From positions 124,001 through 188,000 of the forward strand of contig JAUIFE010000007.1 of assembly GCA_030429565.1 (NCBI GenBank): 64,000 bases of DNA, given 5' to 3'. The notes beneath the pieces were generated by a model. The model saw only the letters and a program-made list of their open reading frames with translations, did no database searches and had not been told where the DNA came from. Positions 53,566 to 61,998 of the stretch are shown here, piece by piece (the stretch's first letter is position 1; the number at the start of each line of letters is the position of its first letter). This stretch comes from Holophagae bacterium. GTDB taxonomy: Bacteria; Acidobacteriota; Holophagae; Acanthopleuribacterales; Acanthopleuribacteraceae. The position numbers and the translations under genes were made by a program.

Positions 53566-54036
53566 CTAGTGATCGTTAACTTCGTCTTCAGCTTCGATGC
53601 CGTCTTCGTTGTAAGAGTAGACAACGTTGCCGTAAACCATTTTGGTGGTGTGCTCATCGGGGAAGCTGTCGCTTTCGGGCAGGTAAACGTTGCGCTTGGT
53701 AACGCCGGAGTAAACTACTTTCAAACGTTTGAACTTGATGGTGAAGTAGTTGGTCATGTCGCCGCTGGCGATGTCGGGGCGGTAGAACAAAACGTCGAGC
53801 TCAGGGACTTCAACGTTGTTGAACAGGTGTTGGAAGGTGACGGGCGTGTGTTTACCCATTTCGGATACGTAGGTCAAAGGTTGACGCGAGCGCTTGGACT
53901 TAACTTTGTTGTCCAATTCGGAAACAGGCAGGTTGGAGCTGAGGTACAACTCGTGAACGCGGATGTCGGTTTCGTGGCCGGTTTCCGCTTCCTTACCCTG
54001 GATGGCGCCGCAGCGTACGAAAGAATAAACAGTCAT
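53566..54036 (-). CDS. hcp: Hcp-family T6SS tube protein, copy 8
   Basis: 156 residues: N-terminal block QGKE/HET/YL and the VPELDVLFYRPDIASGDMT middle block shared only with copy 1. The DNA is the most diverged of the set in third codon positions, suggesting an older copy or donor. The frame is open upstream to 54246, but the ATG at 54036 matches all other copies. It is divergent from the Smr gene. Confidence 0.88.
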   Translation of the reverse strand: MTVYSFVRCGAIQGKEAETGHETDIRVHELYLSSNLPVSELDNKVKSKRSRQPLTYVSEMGKHTPVTFQHLFNNVEVPELDVLFYRPDIASGDMTNYFTIKFKRLKVVYSGVTKRNVYLPESDSFPDEHTTKMVYGNVVYSYNEDGIEAEDEVNDH

Positions 54037-54076
54037 GGTGAAAACTCCTATGTGGTTAACTTGACGTGGTTGGCTA

Positions 54077-54095
54077 ATTGCAGGGACCGTGCCGG
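54077..54095 (-). promoter_or_regulatory. Sigma-54 type promoter of hcp copy 8
   Basis: Minus-strand CCGGCACGGTCCCTGCAAT; GG-N10-GC kept. Confidence 0.8.
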
Positions 54096-54168
54096 CTTTG
54101 AAATGCGGTTCTTTACGGCTGTTTTTGCCGATTTTCCGCTCAAAAACGGTCGATTTGTTTGGCTTTCC

Positions 54169-54181
54169 AAACAACCTGTTC
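54169..54181. promoter_or_regulatory. Upstream palindrome (site 1) of hcp copy 8
   Basis: AAACAACCTGTTC, 74 bases beyond the promoter element. Confidence 0.55.
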
Positions 54182-54336
54182 GTTTCACGAGCAGCGGTGA
54201 CGGTCGTCCACTGTTCCGCAAACAAACACCCTGGCCGGCCGGCCAAACACCGACGGTGATCGCACTTTGACGGATTGCCGTCGCCGCTTTACACTAAGGG
54301 CGTTTATGGGTTGGTCCCGGTCCAAGTGAGGTTCTT

Positions 54337-54915
54337 GTGAGTGATGATCGTGAATTTGAACGGATGATGGCGGCGATTGGCGTGCGCCCGATTGATGAAG
54401 AAGCGGTGCAACGCCTCGACGATTTGGACGAAGCGGAATTGGCGACCGCATTTACCTTTGCTCAGGAATCGTTCACGCGTGTGGCGCCGGCGGCGCGCGA
54501 GAGTGTGAGTGATGAAGACAAATCGCTGTTTTTAAATGCGATGCGCAATATGGGTGACAGAGTGCCCAACAAGGACCAAGCCAGGCCGACCCGCGATCAG
54601 GAAATACGCCGCATCAAGCAGCGCAAAAATGCGACCGTTGAGACGGGCCAGGTGCTAGACCTGCACGGCATGCGCTTGCTGCCCGCGCTGGAGCGCTTGC
54701 AGCGCTTTATCATCAAAGCTTTTACCCACGGCGATCAGGTCGTGATGGTGATTACGGGTAAGGGCCACCACTCCAAGGACGGTGTCGGTGTGTTGCGTCG
54801 CGAAGTGGAACAATGGATCTTGCAGCACGGTCGACGTTTTGTGCGCGCGTACTCGGAAGCGCCCCGTGCCTACGGCGGTCGCGGCGCCTATTTAATTTAC
54901 CTGCGCGAGGCTTAG
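54337..54915 (+). CDS. Smr-domain protein
   Basis: 192 residues from a GTG start with GAGGT upstream. The helical N-terminal half is acidic (DEEAVQRLDDLDEAELATAF). The C-terminal Smr domain (about 105-190) has the LDLHGMRLLPALERL motif and the VITGKGHHSKDGVGVLR motif of MutS2/Smr nucleases. Such stand-alone Smr proteins may cleave nucleic acids, for example in ribosome rescue; the role here is not shown. It is divergent from hcp copy 8, and its 3' end converges on the sugar cassette. Confidence 0.88.
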   Translation: MSDDREFERMMAAIGVRPIDEEAVQRLDDLDEAELATAFTFAQESFTRVAPAARESVSDEDKSLFLNAMRNMGDRVPNKDQARPTRDQEIRRIKQRKNATVETGQVLDLHGMRLLPALERLQRFIIKAFTHGDQVVMVITGKGHHSKDGVGVLRREVEQWILQHGRRFVRAYSEAPRAYGGRGAYLIYLREA

Positions 54916-54929
54916 GATGTTGGTCCGGC

Positions 54930-56030
54930 TCAGCCGCGCGTGTAGAAACGGCTGATGCAGTCGATGACGTAATCGACTTGATCATCCTCTAATAAATGAT
55001 GCACGGGCAGAGATAGAATTTTGGCCGATTGGCTTTCGGTGACGGGTAAGGCGCCTGGTTGGTAACCGAGGTGCCGGCTGCTGGGCTGGAGATGGATCGG
55101 GACGGGGTAGTGAATCGCACTGGAAACGCCCTGTTCCTTGAGGAAGGCCTTGAGCCGGTCGCGTTGCGCGCACTGAATCACAAATAAATGGTAAGTGTCG
55201 TAGGCGTGTGTGCGGGCGCTCGGGCAAAGTACCAAGTCGGCGAGCCCGGCGCGGTAGCGATCGGCATGGCGGCGACGTCGTTCAATCGAGGTGTGCAAAT
55301 GAGCAAACTTCGTATTGAGAATGGCGGCTTGCAGGCTGTCGAGTCGCGAGTTAATGCTCCAAAAGTCGACTTGGTTGCGGTTGGCGAGGCCGTGGTTGCG
55401 CATTTGGCGTAATTTGGCGGCCAGGTCGTTGTTGTTGGTGGTCAGCGCGCCGGCGTCACCGGCCGCGTTGAGGTTTTTGAGTGGGTGCAAGCTAAAGCAG
55501 GCGACGTCGCCCATTGCGCCGGCTGCATGATCGCCCAATTTGGCGCCGGCCGCTTGAGCGGCGTCTTCAATTACAACCAAGCCGTGTTCGCGAGCGATGG
55601 CGTTAATGGCGTGCATGTCGGCGCAGCGCCCGGTTAAGTGGACCGGTAGGATCGCTTTACTACGCGGCGTGATGACGTCGCGAATGCAGTCGGGGTCGAT
55701 GTTGTAATCGGCACCGACATCGGCAAAAACGGGGACGGCGCCGACGAGGGCGATGCTCGAGGCCGACGAAACCCACGAGTTAGCGGCGGTGATAACTTCG
55801 TCGCCGGGTCCGATGTCCAGCGCTTTGAGCGCCAAAATCAGAGCGTCGGTGCCGTTGGCGACCCCGACGGCATGGCGCACGCCGCAAAGCGCGGCGAATC
55901 GTTGCTCGAATTCCTCGACCGGTTCGCCCAAGATGTAGCGGCCGGAACGCAAGGTGGCATCGACGGCGTCGAGAATTTCCTGGCGTTGTTGCAGGTATTG
56001 TCCGGGTAAGTCGACATATTTTACGCGCAT
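54930..56030 (-). CDS. DegT/DnrJ/EryC1/StrS aminotransferase (sugar cassette, 1)
   Basis: 366 residues. NGTDALILAL, VIEDAAQAAGA and the PLP-lysine motif SLHPLKNLNAAGD identify a sugar aminotransferase. It is the last gene of a minus-strand group that begins with the epimerase at 58.2 kb. It and its neighbour are about as similar to each other as to the family, so they probably act on different intermediates of one amino-sugar pathway, or as successive steps. Confidence 0.9.
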   Translation of the reverse strand: MRVKYVDLPGQYLQQRQEILDAVDATLRSGRYILGEPVEEFEQRFAALCGVRHAVGVANGTDALILALKALDIGPGDEVITAANSWVSSASSIALVGAVPVFADVGADYNIDPDCIRDVITPRSKAILPVHLTGRCADMHAINAIAREHGLVVIEDAAQAAGAKLGDHAAGAMGDVACFSLHPLKNLNAAGDAGALTTNNNDLAAKLRQMRNHGLANRNQVDFWSINSRLDSLQAAILNTKFAHLHTSIERRRRHADRYRAGLADLVLCPSARTHAYDTYHLFVIQCAQRDRLKAFLKEQGVSSAIHYPVPIHLQPSSRHLGYQPGALPVTESQSAKILSLPVHHLLEDDQVDYVIDCISRFYTRG

Positions 56031-56066
56031 GGCGGCCTCAGTTGATGGGGGTGGCGTGGGGACCGC

Positions 56067-57170
56067 TCAGGCGGCGCCGTAAAAGCGACGGACGTGTTCG
56101 ATGACGTAATCCAACTCGGCGTCGCTCAGGTGTTGGTGGGCGGGTAAGGTGATCATGTGTGCAGCCTGTTGCTCGGCGACGGGGAAATCGCCGCGTTGGT
56201 AGCCGAGCTTGGCGCTGGCGGGCTGTAGGTGCAGCGGAATCGGATAGTGTATTTTTGCACTAATACCGGCCTGCTTGAGGTAGGCCTTCAGTTCGTCGCG
56301 TTGTTCGACCAAGAGAATATATAAATGATAGACGTGGCGCTCGTTGCTTTTGCGTTGCGGTATGGTGATGGCGTCAATGTCAGCGAAGGCGGCGTCGTAA
56401 CGAGCGGCGTTTTTAATGCGCTGCTCGGTAATGTTGGTGACATCCTTAAGCAGCTCTTGGCCGACGACGGCTTGCAGGCTGTCCAAGCGACTGTTGTAAG
56501 CGTAAAAGGCGTAAGTGTCGCGGTCGTTCATGCCGTGGTTGCGCAGCAAGTGCAGGCGGTCGCGCACGGCTTCGTCGTTGGTGGTGATTAAGCCGCCGTC
56601 GCCCCATACGTTGAGGTTCTTGAGCGGGTGCAGGCTAAAGGCGCCGGTTAAGCCGATGGTGCCGCAGCGACGTCCGTCGACGGCGCCGTCAATGGCGGTA
56701 CAGGAATCTTCGATAATGGTGAAGCCGTGCTGTTGTGAAAGCGCACACAGAGCGTTCATATCGACCGGCTGGCCGGTGTAGTGGACGGGGATGACGGCTT
56801 TGGTGCGTGGTGTGATGCAGGTTGCCAGCTTGTCGACATCCATGACATAGCGTTCATTGCAATCGACAAAGCGAATGGTGGCGCCCGCGGTTTCAATGGC
56901 GCCGGCGGTGGCGACGAAGGTGTTGACGGTGGTGATGACTTCGTCACCCGGGCCGATGCCGGCGGCCTTGAGCGACAAAAACAAGGCGTCGGTGCCGGAG
57001 CCGACGCCGACAGCGTACTTGGCACCGATAAAATCGGCGAACGATTGTTCAAAGGTTTCGACGGCGCGACCCAAAGTCAGAGCGCCGGATTTCACCAAAG
57101 TCCCGATTTTTTCCAAGATGGGTTCGGGGTGGGCGAATTGCTGTTTGAGATAGGAAAAGGATACCTTCAT
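56067..57170 (-). CDS. DegT/DnrJ/EryC1/StrS aminotransferase (sugar cassette, 2)
   Basis: 367 residues with GSGTDALFLSLKAAGIGPGDE, IIEDSCTAIDGA and the PLP-lysine motif SLHPLKNLNVWGDGG. The glutamine usual after the aspartate of the PLP-binding region is replaced (EDSCTA instead of EDAAQA), a change seen in other members of the family. GGAGG lies about ten bases before the ATG. It is 78 bases downstream of the epimerase gene start region and 36 bases upstream of the first aminotransferase. Confidence 0.9.
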   Translation of the reverse strand: MKVSFSYLKQQFAHPEPILEKIGTLVKSGALTLGRAVETFEQSFADFIGAKYAVGVGSGTDALFLSLKAAGIGPGDEVITTVNTFVATAGAIETAGATIRFVDCNERYVMDVDKLATCITPRTKAVIPVHYTGQPVDMNALCALSQQHGFTIIEDSCTAIDGAVDGRRCGTIGLTGAFSLHPLKNLNVWGDGGLITTNDEAVRDRLHLLRNHGMNDRDTYAFYAYNSRLDSLQAVVGQELLKDVTNITEQRIKNAARYDAAFADIDAITIPQRKSNERHVYHLYILLVEQRDELKAYLKQAGISAKIHYPIPLHLQPASAKLGYQRGDFPVAEQQAAHMITLPAHQHLSDAELDYVIEHVRRFYGAA

Positions 57171-57248
57171 CGAATGAAAACCTCCGTGGCGGATGCGTGC
57201 TCGAGCGCTTGCTCGGCGGATTTGGCCGGAAGAAAAACCACGGGCGAC

Positions 57249-58241
57249 CTATTTGAGGCCGACCCGTTGCATGGTTTTGATATTGAAGTAACGGGGATCG
57301 TCAAAAGAGTCGGGCAGTAGTCCGGCATCGAAGGCACGCTTTAGATCGGCGACGGCTTGTTCGATGGTGTGGGTGGCGACAAAACCCAGCTCATCGGCTA
57401 TTTTTTGCGAGCTGACGTGGTACGAGCGATTGTCGTCGGTGGGCGTGGTGACGATGCCGACATCATCGCCGACGGCGGCTTTCACCATGGCTGCGATTTC
57501 ACGGACGGGGTGGTTCTCATAACCGGCGTTGAAAATCTTGCCGGCAATGCGGTGCTTATCTTCGCGCAACAGTTGCAGGTAGAGGTCGGTCATGTCGGCA
57601 ATGTGGATGTTGGGTCGCAACTGGGCGCCGCCGAACACCTTAATTTGACGCCGGTGATAGGCGTGGTTGGTGAGGATGTTGACGATGACGTCAAGGCGTT
57701 GACGGGGCGAGTAACCACACACGGTGGCCGGGCGAATGGTGACGGTGGTAAAGCGATCACTTTGGTATTCGGCCAACATCAGCTCGCATTCGGCCTTAAA
57801 GCGCGAATAGTCGGTCAGTGGTTCGCAAGGCATATCTTCGGTGACGTTGGGTTCGTCTTTGATGCCGTAAACACTGGAAGAAGAGGCGTAAATAAAGCGA
57901 TGGACTCCGGCGTCGCGGGCAATCTCAACCAGCGGTCGAAAAGCGTCGCGGTTAATCGAACGACCCAGATCGGGGTCCAGTTCAAAGCTGGGGTCGTTGC
58001 TGATACAGGCCAGGTGAATCACTTGGTGGACGCCCTGCATTGCCGTTCGAAGAGTGGTTTGATCGCGAATATCGCCTTTGACAACGGTCAGCCGCTCGGC
58101 GTCACATTCGTCAAAAACGTCTTCGCCGTAAAGCATGAGGTCGTACACCACGACTTCGTAACCGGCTTGCAAAAGTTTGGGCGTTAGTACTGCGCCGACG
58201 TAACCGGCGCCGCCGGTAATCAGAATTCTTTCACCGCTCAT
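57249..58241 (-). CDS. NAD-dependent epimerase/dehydratase (sugar cassette)
   Basis: 330 residues of the extended short-chain dehydrogenase family: GGAGYVGAVLTPKLL NAD-binding loop, SSSSVYG and YSRFK (catalytic Tyr and Lys), and RPATVCGYSPRQRLD. It resembles GDP- or UDP-sugar epimerases/dehydratases acting before the aminotransferases. The start at 58241 has GAGAGG eight bases upstream; a 58-codon longer frame is unlikely. First gene of the minus-strand cassette, divergent from the MptE-like gene. Confidence 0.88.
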   Translation of the reverse strand: MSGERILITGGAGYVGAVLTPKLLQAGYEVVVYDLMLYGEDVFDECDAERLTVVKGDIRDQTTLRTAMQGVHQVIHLACISNDPSFELDPDLGRSINRDAFRPLVEIARDAGVHRFIYASSSSVYGIKDEPNVTEDMPCEPLTDYSRFKAECELMLAEYQSDRFTTVTIRPATVCGYSPRQRLDVIVNILTNHAYHRRQIKVFGGAQLRPNIHIADMTDLYLQLLREDKHRIAGKIFNAGYENHPVREIAAMVKAAVGDDVGIVTTPTDDNRSYHVSSQKIADELGFVATHTIEQAVADLKRAFDAGLLPDSFDDPRYFNIKTMQRVGLK

Positions 58242-58474
58242 GACGTTTCCTCTCAGGACCGTGTCGCGGCGATTTTCACTCGGCAACGCGGATGATGGTA
58301 AAGCTCGGAATAAGGCTGGAAGAAGAATGTATTTTAACAAACGCGAGCGCGTTAGGCGAGTCAGAGCGGTACCAGAACGCGTCTTCTGGCCGGCGACGGC
58401 ATGCTTCGTGTACAATCGCGGTGACTCCTAACGATCAAACGCCGGGCAACTTGAAAAACACAGGTAGGCGGCTT

Positions 58475-60352
58475 ATGTCTTGCGTGCCGTCCCGTCGGCA
58501 ACACAATTTGGATTACCTGCATGGCCACGACCTCGCCCTGTGGTCGCAAATCACGGCCTTACCGCCGGCGACAGGTGATATGGCGGTGTTGCCCGCCAAA
58601 AAAGAGGGCACCACGCTGCGTGTCGGCCGTGCTTGGGTTCACAGTAAGTACCATCCGCGTCGCGAAGCGGAACAACTGACGGCCGCCGACACGGGGCGGT
58701 CAGCCGAGCTTACCTTGCATTTCGGTCTGGGTTTGGGTTACTTGGCGATGGTTGACGGCACCTTGCCGGCCGGTCGTCGCTTGGTATTTGAGCCCGACCC
58801 GAACTTGCTTCAAGTGGCTTTAGAGGGTCTTGATCTGCCGACGCTTTACGAACAATACCGGGTCCAGTTGTTCATCGATGAAGCGGCGTTTGGGGCCGCG
58901 CTGGAACAAGCTTTTGACCGCGGCGAAAATTTCCGCGTAACGGCGCTCCCGTTTTACCCCAAACACTACCCGGCCGCCTACGACCGTTTCCGCGAGTTGG
59001 TGCGCGCCAAGCTCGAGGCCGGCAAGGTGCGCCAAGTTACCCTCGCCAAGGTTTATCCCCATATTTTGCGCGCATCGCTGCAGTCGTTGTGGCACACCAC
59101 GCGTTTACCCGCCGTCGATGGTCTGGTTGGCGGTTTTAAGGGCAAGCCCGCTGTCATTTTGGCGGCCGGACCTTCCTTGGAACGCAACCTGGTGGCGATC
59201 AAACCCTACCGTGACAAGATCGTGTTGTTCGCGGTGGCGCGCGTTGTCGCCGCCATGGAGCGGCATGGCCTGACGCCCGATTTTCTGGTTCACACCGAAT
59301 CGAAGGATTACAGCAACCAAGTTTACGGCGTTTCCGGTCTCGCGAAGACGTGTCTGTTACTTTCCGACCAGTGCCACCCTGACTTTTTTCGCTTACCGGC
59401 GCGGCACATTCTGGTGTATCAAAGTGATACCAATTTGGTGACGCACTGGAAGACGCGACTGCTGCCGCAATTGCGCCACTTCCGTGTCGACAGCGGTGGT
59501 TCGGTCGCCAACGATGCCTTTTCGTTGGCTTTCGCCTTTGGTTGCGATCCCATCATTCTGACGGGGCAAGATTTAGCGGTCAGTCGCGGGCGGTCTTATT
59601 TCGATGGTGCCCGCAATCGGGCTTTTCCCTACGATCCCGAACACGTGCGCCCGGTGCCGGGATACTTCGGCACGACCGCCACGTCGCTGATTCACTACGT
59701 GACCTTTATTCATTGGTACGAGGAGGCCGCCGCCGTGCTGCGCGCTCAGGGCCGGCCGACACGGCTAATCAATGCGACCGAAGGTGGCGCCGCTTTGCGC
59801 GGGTTCACGCCGATGCGCCTGGACCACGTGCTGGCCGGTTATCGCGATGCACCAGGTGTCGATGTGGCGGGTGCCGTCGCCGCCGCCGCTGTAGCGCGGC
59901 CGTTACCAGTGGCCGCATTGCGCGACCTGGTGGCGAGCACCCTTGCCGAAATGGATGCGCACCTGCGCTTTCGCGAAGAGTTTGCGACCTTTGCCGCTTC
60001 CGTTGACGAAGAGCTCGTTGCTTTGCGGGCGCGTCCTTTACGCGACATGACGTTTTATGATGATTTGCAACGGCGGTTTGAATGGTATTACCAAGCGGTG
60101 TTCACCCTACTTGACGAAACGCCGTTGGTGGGCGGTTTCTGTCACCAGAGTTTGCAGGCCTTGCGCGATGTGCGCCGACAATCGCTACAGATTGACCGCG
60201 CCTTAGGTGCCGATGCCTTGTTCGCGCTCACCGAACGCGAGCTTACCCTTCTCCGGGAAACCGATGCGCGTATAGCCGCGGCCCAGCAACTCATTCACCA
60301 AACGCTGAACCAATTTTGCGCACGTTTAGACGAGGCCGCGGGTAAAGTTTAG
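58475..60352 (+). CDS. MptE/Maf-like glycosyltransferase-family protein (DUF115)
   Basis: 625 residues. The centre carries the DUF115 signature KPAVILAAGPSLERNL, the LTPDFLVHTESKDYSNQ block and GGSVANDAFSLAFAFGCDPIILTGQDLA, as found in motility-associated Maf glycosyltransferases and 6-hydroxymethylpterin pyrophosphokinase-like proteins. Maf proteins attach nonulosonic acids to flagellin. The adjacent aminotransferase/epimerase cassette would fit a sugar-donor pathway for such a role, but no flagellin or nonulosonate synthase gene is present. The start at 58475 is chosen on position; in-frame TTG at 58451 and ATG at 58292 are alternatives. Confidence 0.85.
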   Translation: MSCVPSRRQHNLDYLHGHDLALWSQITALPPATGDMAVLPAKKEGTTLRVGRAWVHSKYHPRREAEQLTAADTGRSAELTLHFGLGLGYLAMVDGTLPAGRRLVFEPDPNLLQVALEGLDLPTLYEQYRVQLFIDEAAFGAALEQAFDRGENFRVTALPFYPKHYPAAYDRFRELVRAKLEAGKVRQVTLAKVYPHILRASLQSLWHTTRLPAVDGLVGGFKGKPAVILAAGPSLERNLVAIKPYRDKIVLFAVARVVAAMERHGLTPDFLVHTESKDYSNQVYGVSGLAKTCLLLSDQCHPDFFRLPARHILVYQSDTNLVTHWKTRLLPQLRHFRVDSGGSVANDAFSLAFAFGCDPIILTGQDLAVSRGRSYFDGARNRAFPYDPEHVRPVPGYFGTTATSLIHYVTFIHWYEEAAAVLRAQGRPTRLINATEGGAALRGFTPMRLDHVLAGYRDAPGVDVAGAVAAAAVARPLPVAALRDLVASTLAEMDAHLRFREEFATFAASVDEELVALRARPLRDMTFYDDLQRRFEWYYQAVFTLLDETPLVGGFCHQSLQALRDVRRQSLQIDRALGADALFALTERELTLLRETDARIAAAQQLIHQTLNQFCARLDEAAGKV

Positions 60353-60390
60353 TTGAGGTAGCGCGCCTAGCCGTACGCGAAGACGGAAGT

Positions 60391-60453
60391 GTTTCAAGTG
60401 AAACGAATGGTGTTTAAGTGTTTCAGGTTACTGGAATGAAACACCATTCGTTT
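60391..60453. repeat. Nested inverted repeats built from GTTTCA/TGAAAC
   Basis: AAACGAATGGTGTTT (60401-60415) and AAACACCATTCGTTT (60439-60453) are perfect 15-base arms around a 23-base loop. The left flank has a second palindrome GTTTCA-AG-TGAAAC (60391-60404), and GTGTTTCA recurs in the loop. There is no T-run, so a terminator role is doubtful. Confidence 0.7.
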
Positions 60454-60569
60454 AAGCTTGTGTGGGTTGTTAGTGTCTGAAAAAAAGAAGGTTAGGGAGA
60501 TGGTGTGGTGGTGGGTTTGGTTGGCACAAGGCCTGCATCCGCTTAGCCTGACGAAGGGAGAGGTGAAAG

Positions 60570-60998
60570 ATGGCGATTCCTCATGATTGGTGGATGGCTT
60601 TGCTGGGTGGTGGCTTGATTGGCTTAGCCGCCGCCGGGCTGATGTTCTTTAACGGGCGCATTGCCGGGATTAGCGGCATCTGGTCCGGTCTTTGGTTCGA
60701 ACGGGGTGATCAAAGCGGCCGTTTCAGTTTTATTGGTGGTTTGTTGGCCGGCGGTGTCATTTTGCGGTTGGTCTACACGCCGGCTGTGCCCGATCTCAGC
60801 CAGGTGAGCTGGTGGCAAATGGGCTTGGCCGGGTTGCTGGTGGGGATGGGCACGCGTTTGGGAAGCGGTTGCACCAGCGGTCACGGCGTGTGCGGTCTCG
60901 CCCGATTTTCCGTGCGCTCGCTGGCCGCCACGCTCACGTTCATGGCAACCGGGTTTCTTACGGTGTTTTTGATTGGCCGAGCCGCCGCATGGTTGTGA
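60570..60998 (+). CDS. YeeE/YedE-type membrane protein, first half
   Basis: 142 residues with four hydrophobic helices and the motif GSGCTSGHGVCGLARFS, the Cys-containing signature of YeeE/YedE (TsuA-like) sulfur transporters. In some bacteria this family is split into two small genes (PmpA/PmpB-like), and the next gene supplies the other half. It is expected to import thiosulfate or another sulfur species. GAGAGGTG precedes the ATG. Confidence 0.85.
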   Translation: MAIPHDWWMALLGGGLIGLAAAGLMFFNGRIAGISGIWSGLWFERGDQSGRFSFIGGLLAGGVILRLVYTPAVPDLSQVSWWQMGLAGLLVGMGTRLGSGCTSGHGVCGLARFSVRSLAATLTFMATGFLTVFLIGRAAAWL

Positions 60999-61157
60999 AC
61001 CCCACGGCTCGATTGGGTGTCATCGTGCAAGGCGTTGGGGAAAGCGTCGGTGTGTTTGTTAAACATGTCGCGTATGGGTCTGGTGTAATGCAGCGCGGCA
61101 GGTTGTCTGGGTGCAGCGCCGTGAATGGCCGCGTGTAGGCTGAAGGAGTGATTCAAG

Positions 61158-61610
61158 ATGGCGCGTTTTAGTGCATTTTTCATGGGGTTGGTTTTTGCCA
61201 TTGGTTTGGGGTTGAGCGGCATGACCTTGCCGTCCAAGGTGATTGGGTTTTTGGATGTAACCGGTGATTGGGATCCCGCCTTGGCGTTTGTCATGGGCGG
61301 CGCTTTGATGGTTAACGCTTTGGCTTGGCGGTTAACGCAACCGCGTGGTCGCGCTTGGTTCGGCGGTGATTTGTCGTTGCCGCGCAATAAACAGGTGGAT
61401 GCCCGCTTGCTGATCGGCGCTGCCTTGTTCGGGATTGGTTGGGGCGTCGGCGGAATTTGTCCTGGTCCTGCCCTGACCTCGCTGGTGTTTCTTTCTCCTG
61501 GCATGGTCATTTTCGTTATTACCATGACGGTGGGGATGTTCGTTGGGAATTTGTTGCGTCCGGCGGTGACTGCCGCTGTCGACTTGGTTGGGCAAACAAT
61601 ATCCGGGTAG
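61158..61610 (+). CDS. YeeE/YedE-type membrane protein, second half (DUF6691-like)
   Basis: 150 residues with hydrophobic helices and the partner motif GWGVGGICPGPALTSLVFLSPG, which carries the second conserved cysteine. The N-terminal GLVFAIGLGLSGMTLPSKVIGFLDVTGDWDPALAFVMGGA block is typical of the second subunit. Its ribosome binding site is GAAGGAG. The 159-base gap from the first half is larger than usual for this gene pair. No rhodanese or persulfide dioxygenase gene is next to it, though a sulfurtransferase gene occurs at 27.9 kb. Confidence 0.85.
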   Translation: MARFSAFFMGLVFAIGLGLSGMTLPSKVIGFLDVTGDWDPALAFVMGGALMVNALAWRLTQPRGRAWFGGDLSLPRNKQVDARLLIGAALFGIGWGVGGICPGPALTSLVFLSPGMVIFVITMTVGMFVGNLLRPAVTAAVDLVGQTISG

Positions 61611-61998
61611 GCACTTACTTATTGGGGCAAATGTTAGCAATTAGTAAGAAAGTTGGGGCTATTTCCTAGCCGGTGGCGATCTGGAAAACCGATGGTTCAG
61701 GCGTAATCGCGGCACTTTTGCTTTACTTGTTGGGTGATCGGCGTAGAATATGATGAGAATTCTGTTAGAGAATTTGGCGAGGTGGTGCTGTCGCCCACCG
61801 ATCCGTTGCACTCACCAATAAGTCGTGCTGCGACCGCAAACGGTTCGTTCTTTGATGTTTGTCAATGCGGCGCGGTTTGTCCTGCGTTTTGTGGTTTGGT
61901 CGAAATCCCGATCACCTTGGCGATCGTCGCCAAGCGGCCTGGCAAACCCTCTCGGTGAGAAACGCGGGCGCATTTTGAACCATTCCGGGAGCCGGCTT
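61611..61998. other. Intergenic region upstream of the HhH protein gene
   Basis: An imperfect inverted repeat, CTTACTTATT (61614-61623) and AATTAGTAAG (61639-61648), lies just after the YeeE-like gene, without a T-run. The frame of the next gene is open from 61825, but the GGGAG ribosome binding site before 61999 marks the start. Confidence 0.5.

Larger units (their letters stand above)
51764..54181. repeat. Second hcp array: three diverged tandem units
   Basis: Gene ends at 51889, 52759 and 53566 give spacings of 870 and 807 bases, shorter than the 935-936 of the first array. Coding parts stay nearly identical to the first array while the spacers have diverged except for the promoter, palindrome and terminator. 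Confidence 0.9.
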
